A DNA stretch of 64,000 nt from the NCBI GenBank assembly GCA_026874595.1, contig CM049317.1:52223618-52287617 (forward strand), in the 5' to 3' direction. Shown one piece after another: positions 1 through 10,779 of the stretch. The translations under genes were made by a program, and so were the position numbers. The notes beneath the pieces are model-generated. The model made no database searches and was not told the DNA's origin. It worked only from the letters and a program-made list of their open reading frames with translations. Within the stretch, counting starts at the first letter, position 1. Every line of letters starts with the position of its first letter. Source of the DNA: Sipunculus nudus. Its lineage: Eukaryota; Annelida; Sipuncula; Golfingiida; Sipunculidae.

Positions 1-889
1 TTCTGTTCATGTAATCATATAATGATTTAGTAATGTTCTGAAATACACATTATTTTGTTGTATTTGTTTTGTAGCGACGTAGGGGTTAGTGAACGCTTGG
101 CCATAACCTGTAAAGTACATAACAGATAATGCGAACCCTCGCCCTTCTGGGTACAAATGTAAAATGTACTGTGGTGGTTTCTGTGCTACATGTCCGGTCA
201 TAACTACATAAAAAGACACCAGGATATATTTTAAGTAAATTGTAGAGTTGCACAAACACTTAATTAAGCTTTCCCCATCAAGTGTTAGGCAAACAGGACA
301 CACCTGTAACGCAGCTGAAGGCCAATTGACCAAATCCTCAGGGACAGGGGAATTTTAAATTTATGGTTGAATCCTTACCTGTAGTTTGTATGTTTAAATC
401 ATTTACATTATATGAATATCATGAATAAATTATGAATGAAAATATATTAGAAAATATAATTAATGAATGCAACAGAATTTATTCAAATACAAATCAGAGC
501 CAGTTATATAGAGTATCACCTTGATAATAGTGATCGAGAATTATCAGTTATCTACTCATGGCCATAAAGTGGTGTTTCACTCTATAAAGGGTACAAAACT
601 GTGACAACAAAGGTAGTACTGCACGAATCTAGAATTACAACTACACAGTTCCCAATGTGAACTGCACAAATAGGGGTCAACTGCACATTAAAATATACCC
701 TGAAACCTACGTACAAACATAAAAGACGCCAATGACAGAAAGACCCGATGACAGGGGTAATAAGCAGCACCAAGCGGTCATTGGATGCTTGGGCACCAAC
801 AGAAGATAATTTGATAAAGAGATAGAAGAAGATTTTGTGAACGACGACACATTTCACCGCGGATATATTAGAAAGACAAGCAAGCAACT
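1..889. other. AT-rich sequence, nothing recognised
   Basis: Two minus-strand open frames (7-333 and 582-920) cover this stretch but show no motif, no convincing splice signals and AT-driven composition. I see no repeat family shared with the rest of the window. It ends at the first base of the solo LTR. Confidence 0.4.
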
Positions 890-1746
890 TGTTACAGGTG
901 CTCTTTTTATTGTATGACACGAGCGTAACTCGTGTTGCGGCGCCCGTTTCTGGCCGCGTATTGCATTCTCGGTTTAATCCGTACTGGTTGAACTCTCGTT
1001 GTCATGCTAGCTTGGGGCTTTCTCGCTTGGCCGGGCCGGGGCGAGATCACGTGTGGACCCTTGTAAGTAGAGACACAGCGATGTTCCTCTAAATGATTCC
1101 CGTAACGCGTGATTACTGTGTATTATGTTAGATCCTTTGGACTGTTCGAGTGTGGAAAATTCTCGGCTTGGGGCAAGAAGTTATAAACAGGGGGCTGTGT
1201 TTTAGAGCCGAGAAAGAGAGAGAGAGGAGAGAAGATTCCAGCGGACGTGTTTATGTCAGTTTGTGGGACCTGTCCGATTATCCAGTCATTTCAGGGATTC
1301 TATTATTACTAACTCTATACAATTTAATGCTGCCTGCCTCAAGTTTACTTTCTGGATTGTTACAAGAGCTTTACATTGGACTGTTATTCTCCGAGAGTAT
1401 ACATTTAAAGAACTGGTCGCTGTGGCGGTGATGGTATCCAGGTCGCTGTGGCGGTGATGGTATCCAGGTACTGTGCACTTTGTTTATTAGGTTGTGTGAT
1501 TATATTGATTTGATGTTATACTGTTATTGTACTGTGTAATTGTATTGATTTAGTGTACTGTAATGTTAGGGTTATTTTAAGAATAAATTATAGTTATTTG
1601 TTAACAAAAAAAACCACTGACTCCTTTATTCAGTCCCCTAGACATTTCACGCTACCTAATGTTACAGAATCTGATTTTTTTTATCTCCATTACAAAATTT
1701 GTGTTCATCACGCATACGTGATCTTTTTATATTATGTTCCGTAACA
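890..1746 (+). mobile_element. Solo LTR, copy A (LTR retrotransposon)
   Basis: About 857 bp bounded by a short perfect inverted repeat, TGTTAC at the left end and GTAACA at the right, the TG...CA form expected of an LTR. The same sequence recurs at 28353-29054 (same strand, left end missing) and at 52140-52843 (opposite strand, both ends intact). A polyadenylation signal AATAAA lies at 1582-1587, as expected for an LTR that ends transcripts. The flanking four bases are AACT and ACCT, a one-mismatch target duplication. No gag, protease or polymerase frame lies beside it, so it is read as a solo LTR left by recombination. A 26-27-bp block (GTCGCTGTGGCGGTGATGG...) is duplicated head-to-tail at about 1414-1466 in this copy only. 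The open frames at 889-1092, 1150-1431 and 1263-1457 are LTR sequence, not genes. The superfamily (Gypsy, BEL or other) cannot be told from the LTR alone. Confidence 0.75.
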
Positions 1747-2947
1747 ACCTATACATGTTTGATTTGTTACTTCACAATTCACACAAACATGAACTCTGCA
1801 GTTAAAGGGGTCTATTCCGATATCTGACGTCTATTTACTGAATGTTGTCTCCTGAAGCTTTCATAACAATTGTCCTGAAAAACTCCGATCCACTGTAGAC
1901 AGGGTGTTCGTTTTCATTGACTTTTATACACTTATCGAATAACAAAAACTTTCGCCTCCCTAACATATGCAACCAACCACCTTCAAATCAAGAGTTTTTT
2001 TGTTTGTTTGTCAACATGGGCGTATGTACCGTGTTTATTAACAGCTTGTAGATAAACAAGCTTATACATTTGTCACAGAGACGTTATAGTGACTATTCTT
2101 AACAGGAATCATCAATAGTTCATTCATATTTACGCAGTACAAACCAGAAATCACATACATTATACAGAGTAGGCAGGTGAATAGCAGGCTTTAAGCTGGT
2201 TCGCATATCAAATGATACTTCAGAGAGTCCAACAGTATGTGGAAATACGTTTTCCTGGCCTTTGCGATAAAGTGATTTTTTTTATAAATGCAGGTCCAGT
2301 GTCCCCACAGATCATCCATGGAAGCACAGTATTCTGAACCGGGAAAAGCAACATAGAGTGAAATGTCAAGGGTCCACGCATAACCAGGTCGGCAATGCTG
2401 CGAAAGTTCAAAGTGTGTACCTATAGAGCATCTAACCTCTGAAGCTCTGGACCGCCCCGGGGGTTGGTCGATTCGTTGCTGATAGCTTAGCCCTACATGT
2501 TCCAATCTCATCTCATTTCATAGATTGGTGCTGTGCTATGGCCCTCGAGGCGAGAGAGGACCTGCAAATGACCTGTTAAGAGGTCATTTGAGGTCATTGT
2601 GGCCGGAGCGCACACTACCAGCTCCGCTTGAGATGTCTGATTGCAACATTATGTGAAAATAACATAGTCAGGACGTCGATGGAACTGGTTGTCATAGCTA
2701 CTTTTGTATTTCTGTCTTGCAACGAAAATCAATTGCTTCCACCGAAATCACCAAATTTATGCGCACGTTCTGTGGTTCCAATCAGCCAGACTGATTTGAA
2801 AATTACCGTAATCGTAATTTTCATATTCGTTATCATCATCAACATTACGATCACCAGCATCATCTCTATCCAATCATCATCATTGTTATCATCACCACAA
2901 TTACATAATGTGAAACGTCACTACCATCACCAATTACAAAACACTAA
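1747..2947. other. Intergenic, one unrecognised 106-codon frame
   Basis: Mostly unrecognised sequence. A minus-strand ATG frame at 2511-2191 (106 codons) overlaps a second open minus frame; neither shows a known domain. The stretch at about 2143-2185 resembles 56228-56260 (CCAGAAATCACATACATT followed shortly by GGTGAAT), so part of this region is a dispersed repeat. Positions 2820-2935 are a degenerate ATC-rich run. Confidence 0.35.
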
Positions 2948-2959
2948 ATGCCCTTTTCC

Positions 2960-4000
2960 GTGTGGATTTTGATTGTAGAGAAGAAATTTTATTATTATCA
3001 CAAGATCAAGAGAAGAAATGCTATTGTTATCCCACGATCAAGAGAAGAAATTCTAATATTAACAGACGATCAAGAGAAGAAATGTTATTATAATCGCAAG
3101 ATCAAGATAAGAAATGCTATTGTTATCACATGATCAAGAGAGGAAATGCTATTATTATCGAACGATCAAGACAAGAAATACTTATATTATCACATGATCA
3201 AGAGAAGGAATGCTACTGTTATCGGACGATCAAGAGAAGAAATGTTATTATTATCGCTTGTTCTTAAGAAGAAATTCTATTATTACCATACAGTCAAGAG
3301 AAGAAAAGCCAATGTTTTCAAACAATGAAGAGAAGAATTTATATTATTATCGGACGATCGAGAGAAGAAATGCTATTATTATCGCACGATCAAGATAAGA
3401 AATACTATTATAATCACATGATCAAGAAGAGGACTATTATTGTTATCCCTCGATCAAGAGAAGAAATGCTATTGTTATCCCACGATCAAGAGAAGAAATT
3501 CTATTATTAACAGACGATCAAGAGAAGAAATGTTATTATAATCGCAAGATCAAGATAAGAAATGCTATTGTTATCACATGATCAAGAGAGGAAATGCTAT
3601 TATTATCGAACGATCAAGACAAGAAATACTTATATTATCACATGATCAAGAGAAGGAATGCTACTGTTATCGGACGATCAAGAGAAGAAATGTTATAATT
3701 ATCGCTTGTTCTTAAGAAGAAATTCTATTTATATAAATTCTATTATACGATCAAGAGAAGAAAAGCTATTGTTATCCAACGACCGAGAGCAGGAATGATA
3801 TTGTTATTGCACGATCAAAAAAAAAATGCTATTTTTGACATATGATCAAGAGACAAAATGCTATTGTTATCACATGATCAAGAGAAGAAACGTTATAATT
3901 ATCGCATAATCAAGAGAAGAATTTTATTATTTTCGCACGAACAAGAGAAGGAATGTTATAAATATCACATTATCAAGAGAAGAAATGCTCTTTTTATCAC
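2960..4000 (+). repeat. Minisatellite, 31-33-bp unit, with higher-order duplication
   Basis: More than 25 diverged head-to-tail units of the type GATCAAGAGAAGAAATG followed by CTATTATTATCGCAC. About 270 bp at 3003-3270 recurs almost unchanged at 3451-3725, a shift of 448 bp, including the unusual interruption CGCTTGTTCTTAAGAAG. A multi-unit block was therefore duplicated after the basic unit had already diverged. The plus-strand open frames at 2948-4052 are translations of this array and not proteins. A degenerate right edge reaches about 4000. Confidence 0.9.
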
Positions 4001-4393
4001 ACGTGCAGTTTTGTTTTTAGTAAGATATTTATATACAGTACTGGAAATATGATCAACAAGGCAAGCAGCAGATGAATAAATGAAATAAAAATGGGTCATA
4101 TTTATTTTATATCATCCGATATCTGTGTGGTGTAACTTTTATTTTAAGCTAGGTGTATTCTTGAATCACAAACAATTTACACTTACGATCTGGTAATATT
4201 TGACAATTAATAAATATGAATAACATAAACAGGGTCCGGCCACAAATTAGTTCATCAAATAAATTGACGATTTTTTAAAGCTTCCTCGTATTATTTGGCT
4301 GCTTGCTGACAGAGAAACGATGGCGTCAGATGGCGTCTGGCGACATCGCGCCTGGTTGCATTTAATTAAAGATTGATGATATGAATAATTGCA

Positions 4394-4489
4394 ATGCCGA
4401 CGAAAAGTAAAAAAAATACGGTGGATAAAACGGATGAAACCAAAGATGAGGAACAAGAGACGGGTAAAACAACTGGCGCGATACACTTG
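4394..4489 (+). CDS. Candidate first coding exon, unknown product (partial)
   Basis: An ATG with G at -3, preceded by an in-frame TGA four codons upstream, opens 32 codons that stop exactly at a consensus donor (TTG|GTAAGT, GT at 4490-4491). The predicted peptide starts MPTKSKKNTVDKTDETKD and is very rich in Lys, Glu, Asp and Thr, unlike the Ile/Tyr/Leu/stop-rich translation of the surrounding AT-rich DNA. Local sequence is richer in CG dinucleotides (GGCGTCTGGCGACATCGCGC lies just upstream). The exon ends in phase 0. No downstream exon can be assigned with certainty; the phase-0 acceptor candidate at 13608 would be compatible. It could be a chance frame. Confidence 0.35.
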
Positions 4490-5123
4490 GTAAGTCGGTC
4501 CTTGGTACGACAAGGTTACCACTGTAAGCCTAATTGGCGGAATGTATATGTATGAGGTGAGCTGTACCGTCAAATTAACCTCTTAGTTAAGGTGAGTCAG
4601 CGATTACATGGGAACACCTGAGTGACTGGTACAGAATGGTTAAATGAAAGACTCGCGGTGAATAACATCCCGTGGAGACATGAATGAATCCGGCCGACCA
4701 GATGTTCACAGATGTTCTGTCCAGGGTTGCCCCTGCTGACGTCATTCGGCGGCATTCCCGCTACCTGCTACCCTGGGTGAGTTTCACACCTGGGCAAGCG
4801 GGTAATTAGAGATCTTTGATCTTGCCGGGCGTACTGAGTGCCGGCATAGCTCAAATGTACTTATATACTGATGGATGTCTCAACACATGCTCCGACATCA
4901 ACTATGATTGGCGGTGCCATAAGTTATACTCGTGCGATATGTACCCAAAACACAGGTGTATTCACCCCTAGCTTTTATCGCTATTCTATAAATATACAAA
5001 CCGTCTGTATTACATGTCTCTAAATATTAAGAAATTTAACCTAACGAAGATTAGTTTCGAACATTCAAACTTTGAGCGTATTTTGTGTTTTGTGGACAGG
5101 TCCTTTTTCAACTTTGTCTTATA
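4490..5123. other. Intergenic or intron, no gene recognised
   Basis: Contains a moderately GC-rich patch at 4640-4840 with a second good donor-like site (CCCTGG|GTGAGT at about 4774) but no acceptor and frame that agree with the exon candidate at 4394-4489. Nothing else is recognised. Confidence 0.3.
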
Positions 5124-5143
5124 TATATCTATATATCTATCTA

Positions 5144-5220
<77 letters not shown>
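5124..5220. repeat. Compound microsatellite (ATCT)n-(CT)n-(TA)n
   Basis: Adjacent runs of ATCT, about 15 CT dinucleotides and about 20 TA dinucleotides, then a short GT run. Four open frames at 5014-5552 on both strands are created by this repeat (SLSLSL, IYIYIY, RERERE) and are not genes. Confidence 0.95.
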
Positions 5221-5221
<1 letters not shown>

Positions 5222-6098
5222 CGTGTGTGTGTGTGAACGAACAGGCTTCGTGTACAATAATGTCCCCGCATTCTCCTTCCTTCCGCTTGTCTCGTCTCTT
5301 GTCTCTTGTCTGTCTCTCTGTCTCACCCACACACATACACACACACTGCCTTGTATGTGCCATGGTGAATATTATCCTAGTAAAATGATCTCTCATAGTG
5401 CAATCGAAATAGGAAAAAGGCATTTTATACAAATTTATGTTTATTCATTGAAATACATGGTATCATACAGTTTTCTTAGTCTTCTAATTCTATTTTTCAC
5501 CAATAAACTATCAATATACAAAAATACCCACGGAATTAATAATAACAAATAATGCCTAAAGTTACCTCAACGCTTATACGGTTAACACAATAACTCTCGT
5601 ACACTTAGTTTCGACTGCATTTTAGACATGATTAAAGCATGGAATATAATCAACATGTTAAATCACACGTAAAGATACATATTATGTCAGTGATCGATGT
5701 CATGTAGGCTCTCAGCTTAATTATAACGTAATGTGGAAAATCATGGTTACGTAACTTAGCCCCCGGAACAGATCTGACCTCTCACTAGATGATATCAGAT
5801 ATGTATGTAAACAAATGAAAATAACATAATTTTAGTGATTAACAGGTACATTTTTGCCACCTGATGTTGGGGCCAGATTGATATCACCGTTTGTTGTGAT
5901 GGGACATCACCTAGGCTGGTACATTGTTAACACTCTTAGTCGGAACCTGCATAAAGTGTGCTCCTCTCCATAGTGGGTTATCCCACATTTTGTCATGCTT
6001 ATTATATATAATGTGGTCATTACTTAAAAAAAATGGGGTTCCTCCATAAAGTGTTCAGTTTTGCACAGTCCCAAGGCTGTCTACCTAAAAGAGGTTTC

Positions 6099-6147
<49 letters not shown>

Positions 6148-6396
6148 TTAATTGACTACTTCTGATAATAACTTATTTCTCTTTCTGAAACCTAGGCAAC
6201 GTAATTGCCAGAGCTTATTTGATCAATCCTGATTTGTCCATAGCTTTGTTTGTTTGTCCACATATTATATATCTAATCGTCAATCGATTCGTCCATAATA
6301 AAGAAAAATAGTGCCAGTCTACAGTGAACGCTACATAAGAACATGATGAGTACCCATAAAACTAGGAATGTAGGACGGTACCAGTCTAACGCTACG
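5221..6396. other. No gene; (TA)n tract at 6103-6144
   Basis: AT-rich sequence with no convincing frame or family. The only clear element is a perfect TA tract of about 42 bp at 6103-6144. Confidence 0.5.
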
Positions 6397-6581
6397 TAGG
6401 GGTGGGTCTAGCATTTAAAAAAATTAGTGGGTCCGACCAAGGAAGACTCAAGAGAAACCTTATAAAGGCTCTCAGGTCCGGAAAATGACCATAAAACTGG
6501 TTCAAATCCCCTCAACAACGGCGATTGGAAAAGGGTGGAGGAGATCCAAACCCCCTGGACCACCCTCTGGATACGCTACTG
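6397..6581 (+). mobile_element. MITE, GGATCCAG family, copy 1
   Basis: A 185-bp element whose ends are imperfect inverted repeats (TAGGGGTGGGTCTAG on the left, CTGGATACGCTACTG on the right). The interior matches copies at 10272-10453, 31978-32187 (inverted) and 49964-50152: a 'GTCC...ACC...GAGGA' block, a 'CTCAAATCCC' block and a 'GTCCGGACCCCCTGGACC'-like block. Flanks CTACG and CTGCG suggest a 5-bp target duplication. There is no coding capacity. The minus-strand frame 6700-6512 runs into it and is rejected as a gene. Confidence 0.7.
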
Positions 6582-6749
6582 CTGCGCGGCTTGAGCAAAT
6601 CTAACTCGTCATGTACAGGCGGGGAATCGTCATCATTATCAACAGTTTTGCAAACGGGAGATGGTGATGAACCATAGATAGCGTTAGAAAGCTTAAACAT
6701 TCACCCTCTCACAGAAGTAAATGCTATTCTGCTTTGTCTTAAATTTAGC

Positions 6750-6802
<53 letters not shown>

Positions 6803-7379
6803 GTACTTGAAACACATTATTAGGTACTGCGTAAGCATACATGATTTTCCGTTATACATATTACCAATTTAAACCTTCTTCACGAAATCCTGTCATATCA
6901 GCCACCTTTCTCTATATCAAAGATTTCTTCAATACAGAGACAACCGAATTGTGTCATATCTTGCTTTGCAGAAAGTGAATCATTTACATTTACCCTCCGT
7001 GACATTTAATAAAAGTAACGGTCTTAAAAATCACACCAAAAAATCATTTTACGGATTCAACCATCAGTTATATATGAACATAGCTGCATTTCAGCCACAC
7101 TGATAATCCACACTGAGTTCATGTCGCAAGTGAGATACAAGATCTCAAGGGTGAGATAGCGTAACCCTGTTACCCCTGTACTCTGGCTCTCACGTTGTGC
7201 CTATCTCAGAATTAAAGCCCATGCCGATTTCTCTACGTCATAGCTCTACATGATACGGGGTCGCCTCAAGCCGGGTGCTGTTCCAACAGCCTCCCTCTTA
7301 CGCACGATGGCCCTTACAGAAAATAAACTACCTCACCTAGAATCCTTCAGCCTACCCCTATATGTTCCACTGCGCTTAC
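6582..7379. other. Intron or intergenic with (TA)n
   Basis: Holds a (TA)n tract at 6752-6798 and otherwise unrecognised AT-rich sequence. Because the minus-strand gene leaves exon 2 through a donor at 7379, this region should be intron unless exon 2 is terminal by read-through. No next exon could be identified. Confidence 0.4.
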
Positions 7380-7639
7380 CGTTGAGTCTAAAGATGTCAT
7401 CGCATCAGATCCCTCATTAATATTATTATTGTTATTAATTTGGCTGTTGTGTTTCGGGTCCTGTGGCATCGATGATGTTGAAGTAAGGTATCTTATCGTA
7501 GATAAAATTGTAGATCCGGTGTGCGCGTGACGCTTGACAGCTGCACTTGATGGATGTGTCACTGCTTTCGTTGTGACGTCATTCGTGCCGGAAGTTCCTT
7601 CGTGAAATGATTTCACGCTGGGCTTAACTTTATTTTTAA
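7380..7639 (-). CDS. Exon 2 of a type II single-pass membrane protein gene
   Basis: A 260-bp internal exon. The acceptor (GTTTTGTCATTTCAG, AG at 7641-7640) and donor (ACG|GTAAGC, GT at 7379-7378) are both good. It begins with two bases that complete the single base left by exon 1 (20093-19565), making a Val codon, and then stays open for 86 codons, so the phases agree exactly. It encodes about residues 177-263, a hydrophilic segment rich in Ser, Thr, His and Asn with an NNNNN run, no cysteine and no membrane segment. This fits an extracellular stalk linking the membrane anchor to a distal domain. Without splicing, the frame would run only 10 codons past the donor to a TGA. No family is recognised. 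The missing C-terminal exons would decide what the protein does. Confidence 0.6.
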
Positions 7640-8731
7640 CTGAAATGACAAAACATAGATATCATAAGTTTTTAATCGACCAATTATAAGAAATACCAAT
7701 TTGACAGAAAACTTCAATAAAATGGGTAAGTCACATTGCCTTAATGAATATTTTATATATACTATAGTCAATTCCCACCTCTCTTGTCCACCTGCTTTTG
7801 TTATGGAAACTTTTGTCTGCTGCATTTGGGAGAGAAAATGTCAATTTAGAGTAGGTGATCAAAGGGCCAAATATTCAACAGGACCAAAAAAAAAAAAAAA
7901 ACCTAAACACACATTATTAAAGAAACATAATTATGAGAAACCATTCTACAATTTACAACAAATTCTTCCCATTCATGGTTGCTAAGGTCATTGGTCACAT
8001 GCAAAGTTAACAGCTGCTGATTGGATGATGTAATGTAAACACTCTAAAAAAATTACCAGTTAAACAAAGATGGCTAAAACTATGCAGGAACACATCTGAT
8101 TTGTTAGATGGAAAGCACCCCAAAATTTGTGAAACGTGAACTGGGTATTAATTGTAAAAGTCTTGATTGCCTTTCGCTTCGATTTGAAGCTATCTGAAAA
8201 TTACTGAAAAATGTAAACTTTTAAGAAAAGTGTTTTTGACAGAACAGTTGATACACAGGTTGGGGGAATAGAGTATAACGGTCTAAAAATGTAGTTCAGT
8301 TACATGAGGGACAGCTTCATGGAATATGGATAATACCTTGCGTGACACACAAATAAATAATAGATAACATATACCTGTGAGGGAATATATGATTGATTCA
8401 TGGCGAAATAATGCGAATGGAGTACGCTTTATATAATTCTACGCTCTTTACACAGCGCTTTACCCATAGGCCAACTACCTATATCGTAAGATTTCCGCCG
8501 CCTCGGGAGCGTAATATAATTCGAGCGTCCAACAAAACGTGTATGTTTCGCCATGATATGTAGATTTAGTAATAATTGGCAAAGGATAAACACAGAAATG
8601 ATAAGCACATGAGGAAAACAATACTTGTTGACAAATCAAACGTCAATTGTTTCCATATGTTAATAATTATGTTTACTCTTGTATATTTTATTATATATAG
8701 TAACATGTATTTCGTTTCTCATATACATATA
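7640..8731. other. Intron of the minus-strand gene, nothing recognised
   Basis: Lies just upstream (on the minus strand) of the exon 2 acceptor. Open frames at 7613-7825 and 7701-7985 are AT-rich and carry no motif; the second is interrupted by a 16-base A run. No repeat family was recognised. Confidence 0.4.
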
Positions 8732-8905
8732 CAGTCAAATCTTCGTTTACGATCATCTCGGTTTACCGACCACCTCAAAATAACGACCACTTTTTCACGG
8801 TCACATTTTTTTTCTCTCTTTATCAGACCTCGCTTAGTCGACACCTTGAAAAATAAGACCACTTTATCGAGGTGCCTTTGGTGGTCGCAATATCGAGGTT
8901 CGACG
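8732..8905 (+). mobile_element. Pogo/Tigger-like MITE
   Basis: Starts with CAGTCAAATCTTCGTTTACG after a TA and continues with repeated 'ACGACCAC' phrases. It ends near TCGCAATATCGAGGTTCGACG, roughly the reverse complement of the start. This is the style of Tc1/mariner pogo-type terminal repeats (TA target, CAGT start, AACCTCG...CGACC). It has no coding capacity. The right end merges directly into a (TA)n microsatellite. A similar start occurs at 27679. Confidence 0.55.
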
Positions 8906-8947
<42 letters not shown>

Positions 8948-8984
8948 GTCTCTCTGTCTCTCTCTCTCTATATATATATATAAT
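8906..8984. repeat. Microsatellite (TA)n-(CT)n-(TA)n
   Basis: About 20 TA units, a short TCTG/CT run, then more TA units, starting at the right end of the pogo-like MITE. The plus-strand open frames at 8576-9069 come from it. Confidence 0.9.
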
Positions 8985-9351
8985 ATGTGGATATTCCAGT
9001 GAGTTTCAGTACGGGTCTGTCAGGGAAAAACACACAGTCTCTTGTTTAACTTGCGATTTCATTGTCTAGTCTCATACAAGTTTCTTCGAAGTTTCCAGAC
9101 ACCAGAGCATCTGATGGGCCTATATTTGTTCCCCTGGATTACAGTCATCTGGTAAAAATAACAAAAGACTCTTGTCCTTTATGCTGACATTCAAATAAAT
9201 GTTTCTGCATTAAATAATAAATGTCGCCAGGTAATATGTAGAAGGATTATTCATTTAGCAGCTGATCCCCAAGTCCTAGATGTTGATATTTTTTATGACA
9301 GACTGTTACATTGATTGTAATAGTCTGTGTTATGAATGTAACATATGATTA

Positions 9352-9627
9352 GGCCAAAGAGGTATGGTTCTCAGGCACCGCCCGCGTCAATTTTTAACCC
9401 CCCCCCCCCCTCCGCATTAATTTTGTTTATTTTCATCTTTCAAGAATATAAAATAATACAAAATTGATCAGTTTCTTTTGTTATGTAGTGAAATTTATGT
9501 GTTATTATCATGCTTTTCCTTGATCAAATGACATTTTTATCGAAACATACAAAAAAGGTAAAAAAAAAAAAAGCCCACCCGCACTGATATCTGAAAAAAG
9601 GGCCTGAGAACCATACCTTTTTTGGCC
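9352..9627. mobile_element. Harbinger-like MITE with long terminal inverted repeats
   Basis: A 276-bp element with near-perfect terminal inverted repeats of about 25 bp: GGCCAAAGAGGTATGGTTCT at the left and AGAACCATACCTTTTTTGGCC at the right end. It is flanked on both sides by TTA (9349-9351 and 9628-9630), the TWA-type target duplication of PIF/Harbinger elements. The interior holds a run of about 13 C at 9403-9415 and a short A run at 9560-9571. It has no coding capacity. The placement in PIF/Harbinger rests only on the target site and the GG start. Confidence 0.75.
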
Positions 9628-9630
9628 TTA

Positions 9631-10271
9631 CTGGTGTGGTTGCTGATAGAACAACTTTTCTTTCATCAAAACGAAAGGTTTTTATCTGTACTGATGTGTT
9701 ATCTGGTAAAGAATGGAGGTGGACCTTTTATGAATATTATATCTTAAAAGAATGTAGGTCAATAGGTTAAGGGGTATTTTGAATCTTCACTGCTTACGAC
9801 AGGGCGATCAAGCTAGTATTGTGTTGCCATTTATATATAAAAGTTTTATATCGAAACAATTCTTCCGACCTATGTGCTCTTTCCTTCTTGCTTTATATTT
9901 CAGATTGTGCCATCTAAACCTTTACTTGGGTCACAATAAATTAAAAGTTTTTTTTAAGTACCAATTATATTCATTCATACAGTTACATGGAAGCGGAAAG
10001 TCAATACACAGTGGGGCATTTTATATGGTTTTCCAGTTAAATTGTTGAGCAAATAATTCGTTATAGTTAACTTTCAAATGGGCGCTTTACAAATATAACT
10101 TAGCATTATGGATTCAGAGTTACAGAATTAGCAAGTAGATGATGAAAACACTGCTCTGGTACGTACAAATATGCCGTCCAAGGACATTCTAATACTACCT
10201 ATACTTCTCTGGACATAAGATGTCCAGATGACATAAAAAGTTAAATAGTCTTTGAAGTTTCAATATTACAA
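9631..10271. other. Intron, nothing recognised
   Basis: AT-rich. A plus-strand frame at 9779-10048 has no motif or splice support. Confidence 0.35.
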
Positions 10272-10453
10272 CTGGGGCGGATCCAGAATTTAAGGAAAAA
10301 GAGGTCCAACCCAGGAGGACTTATGGCAAAACCTAAAAAGTCCGTAAAAGGTGGGTCCAGGTCCAATAAATTGGCTCGAAACCCTTAAAAAGATTGCCGT
10401 GGCTGAGAAGAACAGGGGTCCGGACACCCTGGACCAATCTAGATCCGCTTCTG
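10272..10453 (+). mobile_element. MITE, GGATCCAG family, copy 2
   Basis: The best-preserved copy, 182 bp. The left end is CTGGGGCGGATCCAG and the right end CTAGATCCGCTTCTG, inverted repeats matching at about 11 of 15 positions. It is flanked by an exact 5-bp duplication TACAA (10267-10271 and 10454-10458). The interior contains GGTCCAACCCAGGAGGA and GGGGTCCGGACACCCTGG. It has no coding capacity. Confidence 0.8.
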
Positions 10454-10779
10454 TACAAACTTAAGTCAAACCCTTTTTACCTTTAAAAGTGTGTAAAACG
10501 TGAAAAGTTAGTTGAACCTTCTGACTACTTTTTAGATTTCTTAAGACACAGTAACTGATCCTTTTACTTTACAATACTAGTTAATTCTTATGAATAGACC
10601 CTGGACGCCACAAACATAATAAACATAACAGGTTGCAGCGTCGCCGTAGGCGAGTAGTGCGTACTCGGACAAAGAGTATGGGTGGACCGTGGGTAAATTG
10701 GAACCGCCCGTTCCACACACTGACTGACCCCACTAACGCAAATTAATGAAGGTAACACGGCCAATTCATTCCCCATATG

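Noticed and set aside
1150..1457. 93-codon frame, similar to one at 28573
   Set aside because: Similarity is due to both being copies of the same LTR.
2948..4052. Five plus-strand frames rich in REEMLLLS
   Set aside because: They are the minisatellite read in different phases.
5014..5552. Four frames of 67-155 codons
   Set aside because: Created by the compound microsatellite; no start context or domain.
6512..6700. Minus-strand ATG frame as exon 3 of the membrane-protein gene
   Set aside because: An in-frame TGA directly precedes the ATG, the phase-0 continuation has stops, and its 3' part is MITE sequence.
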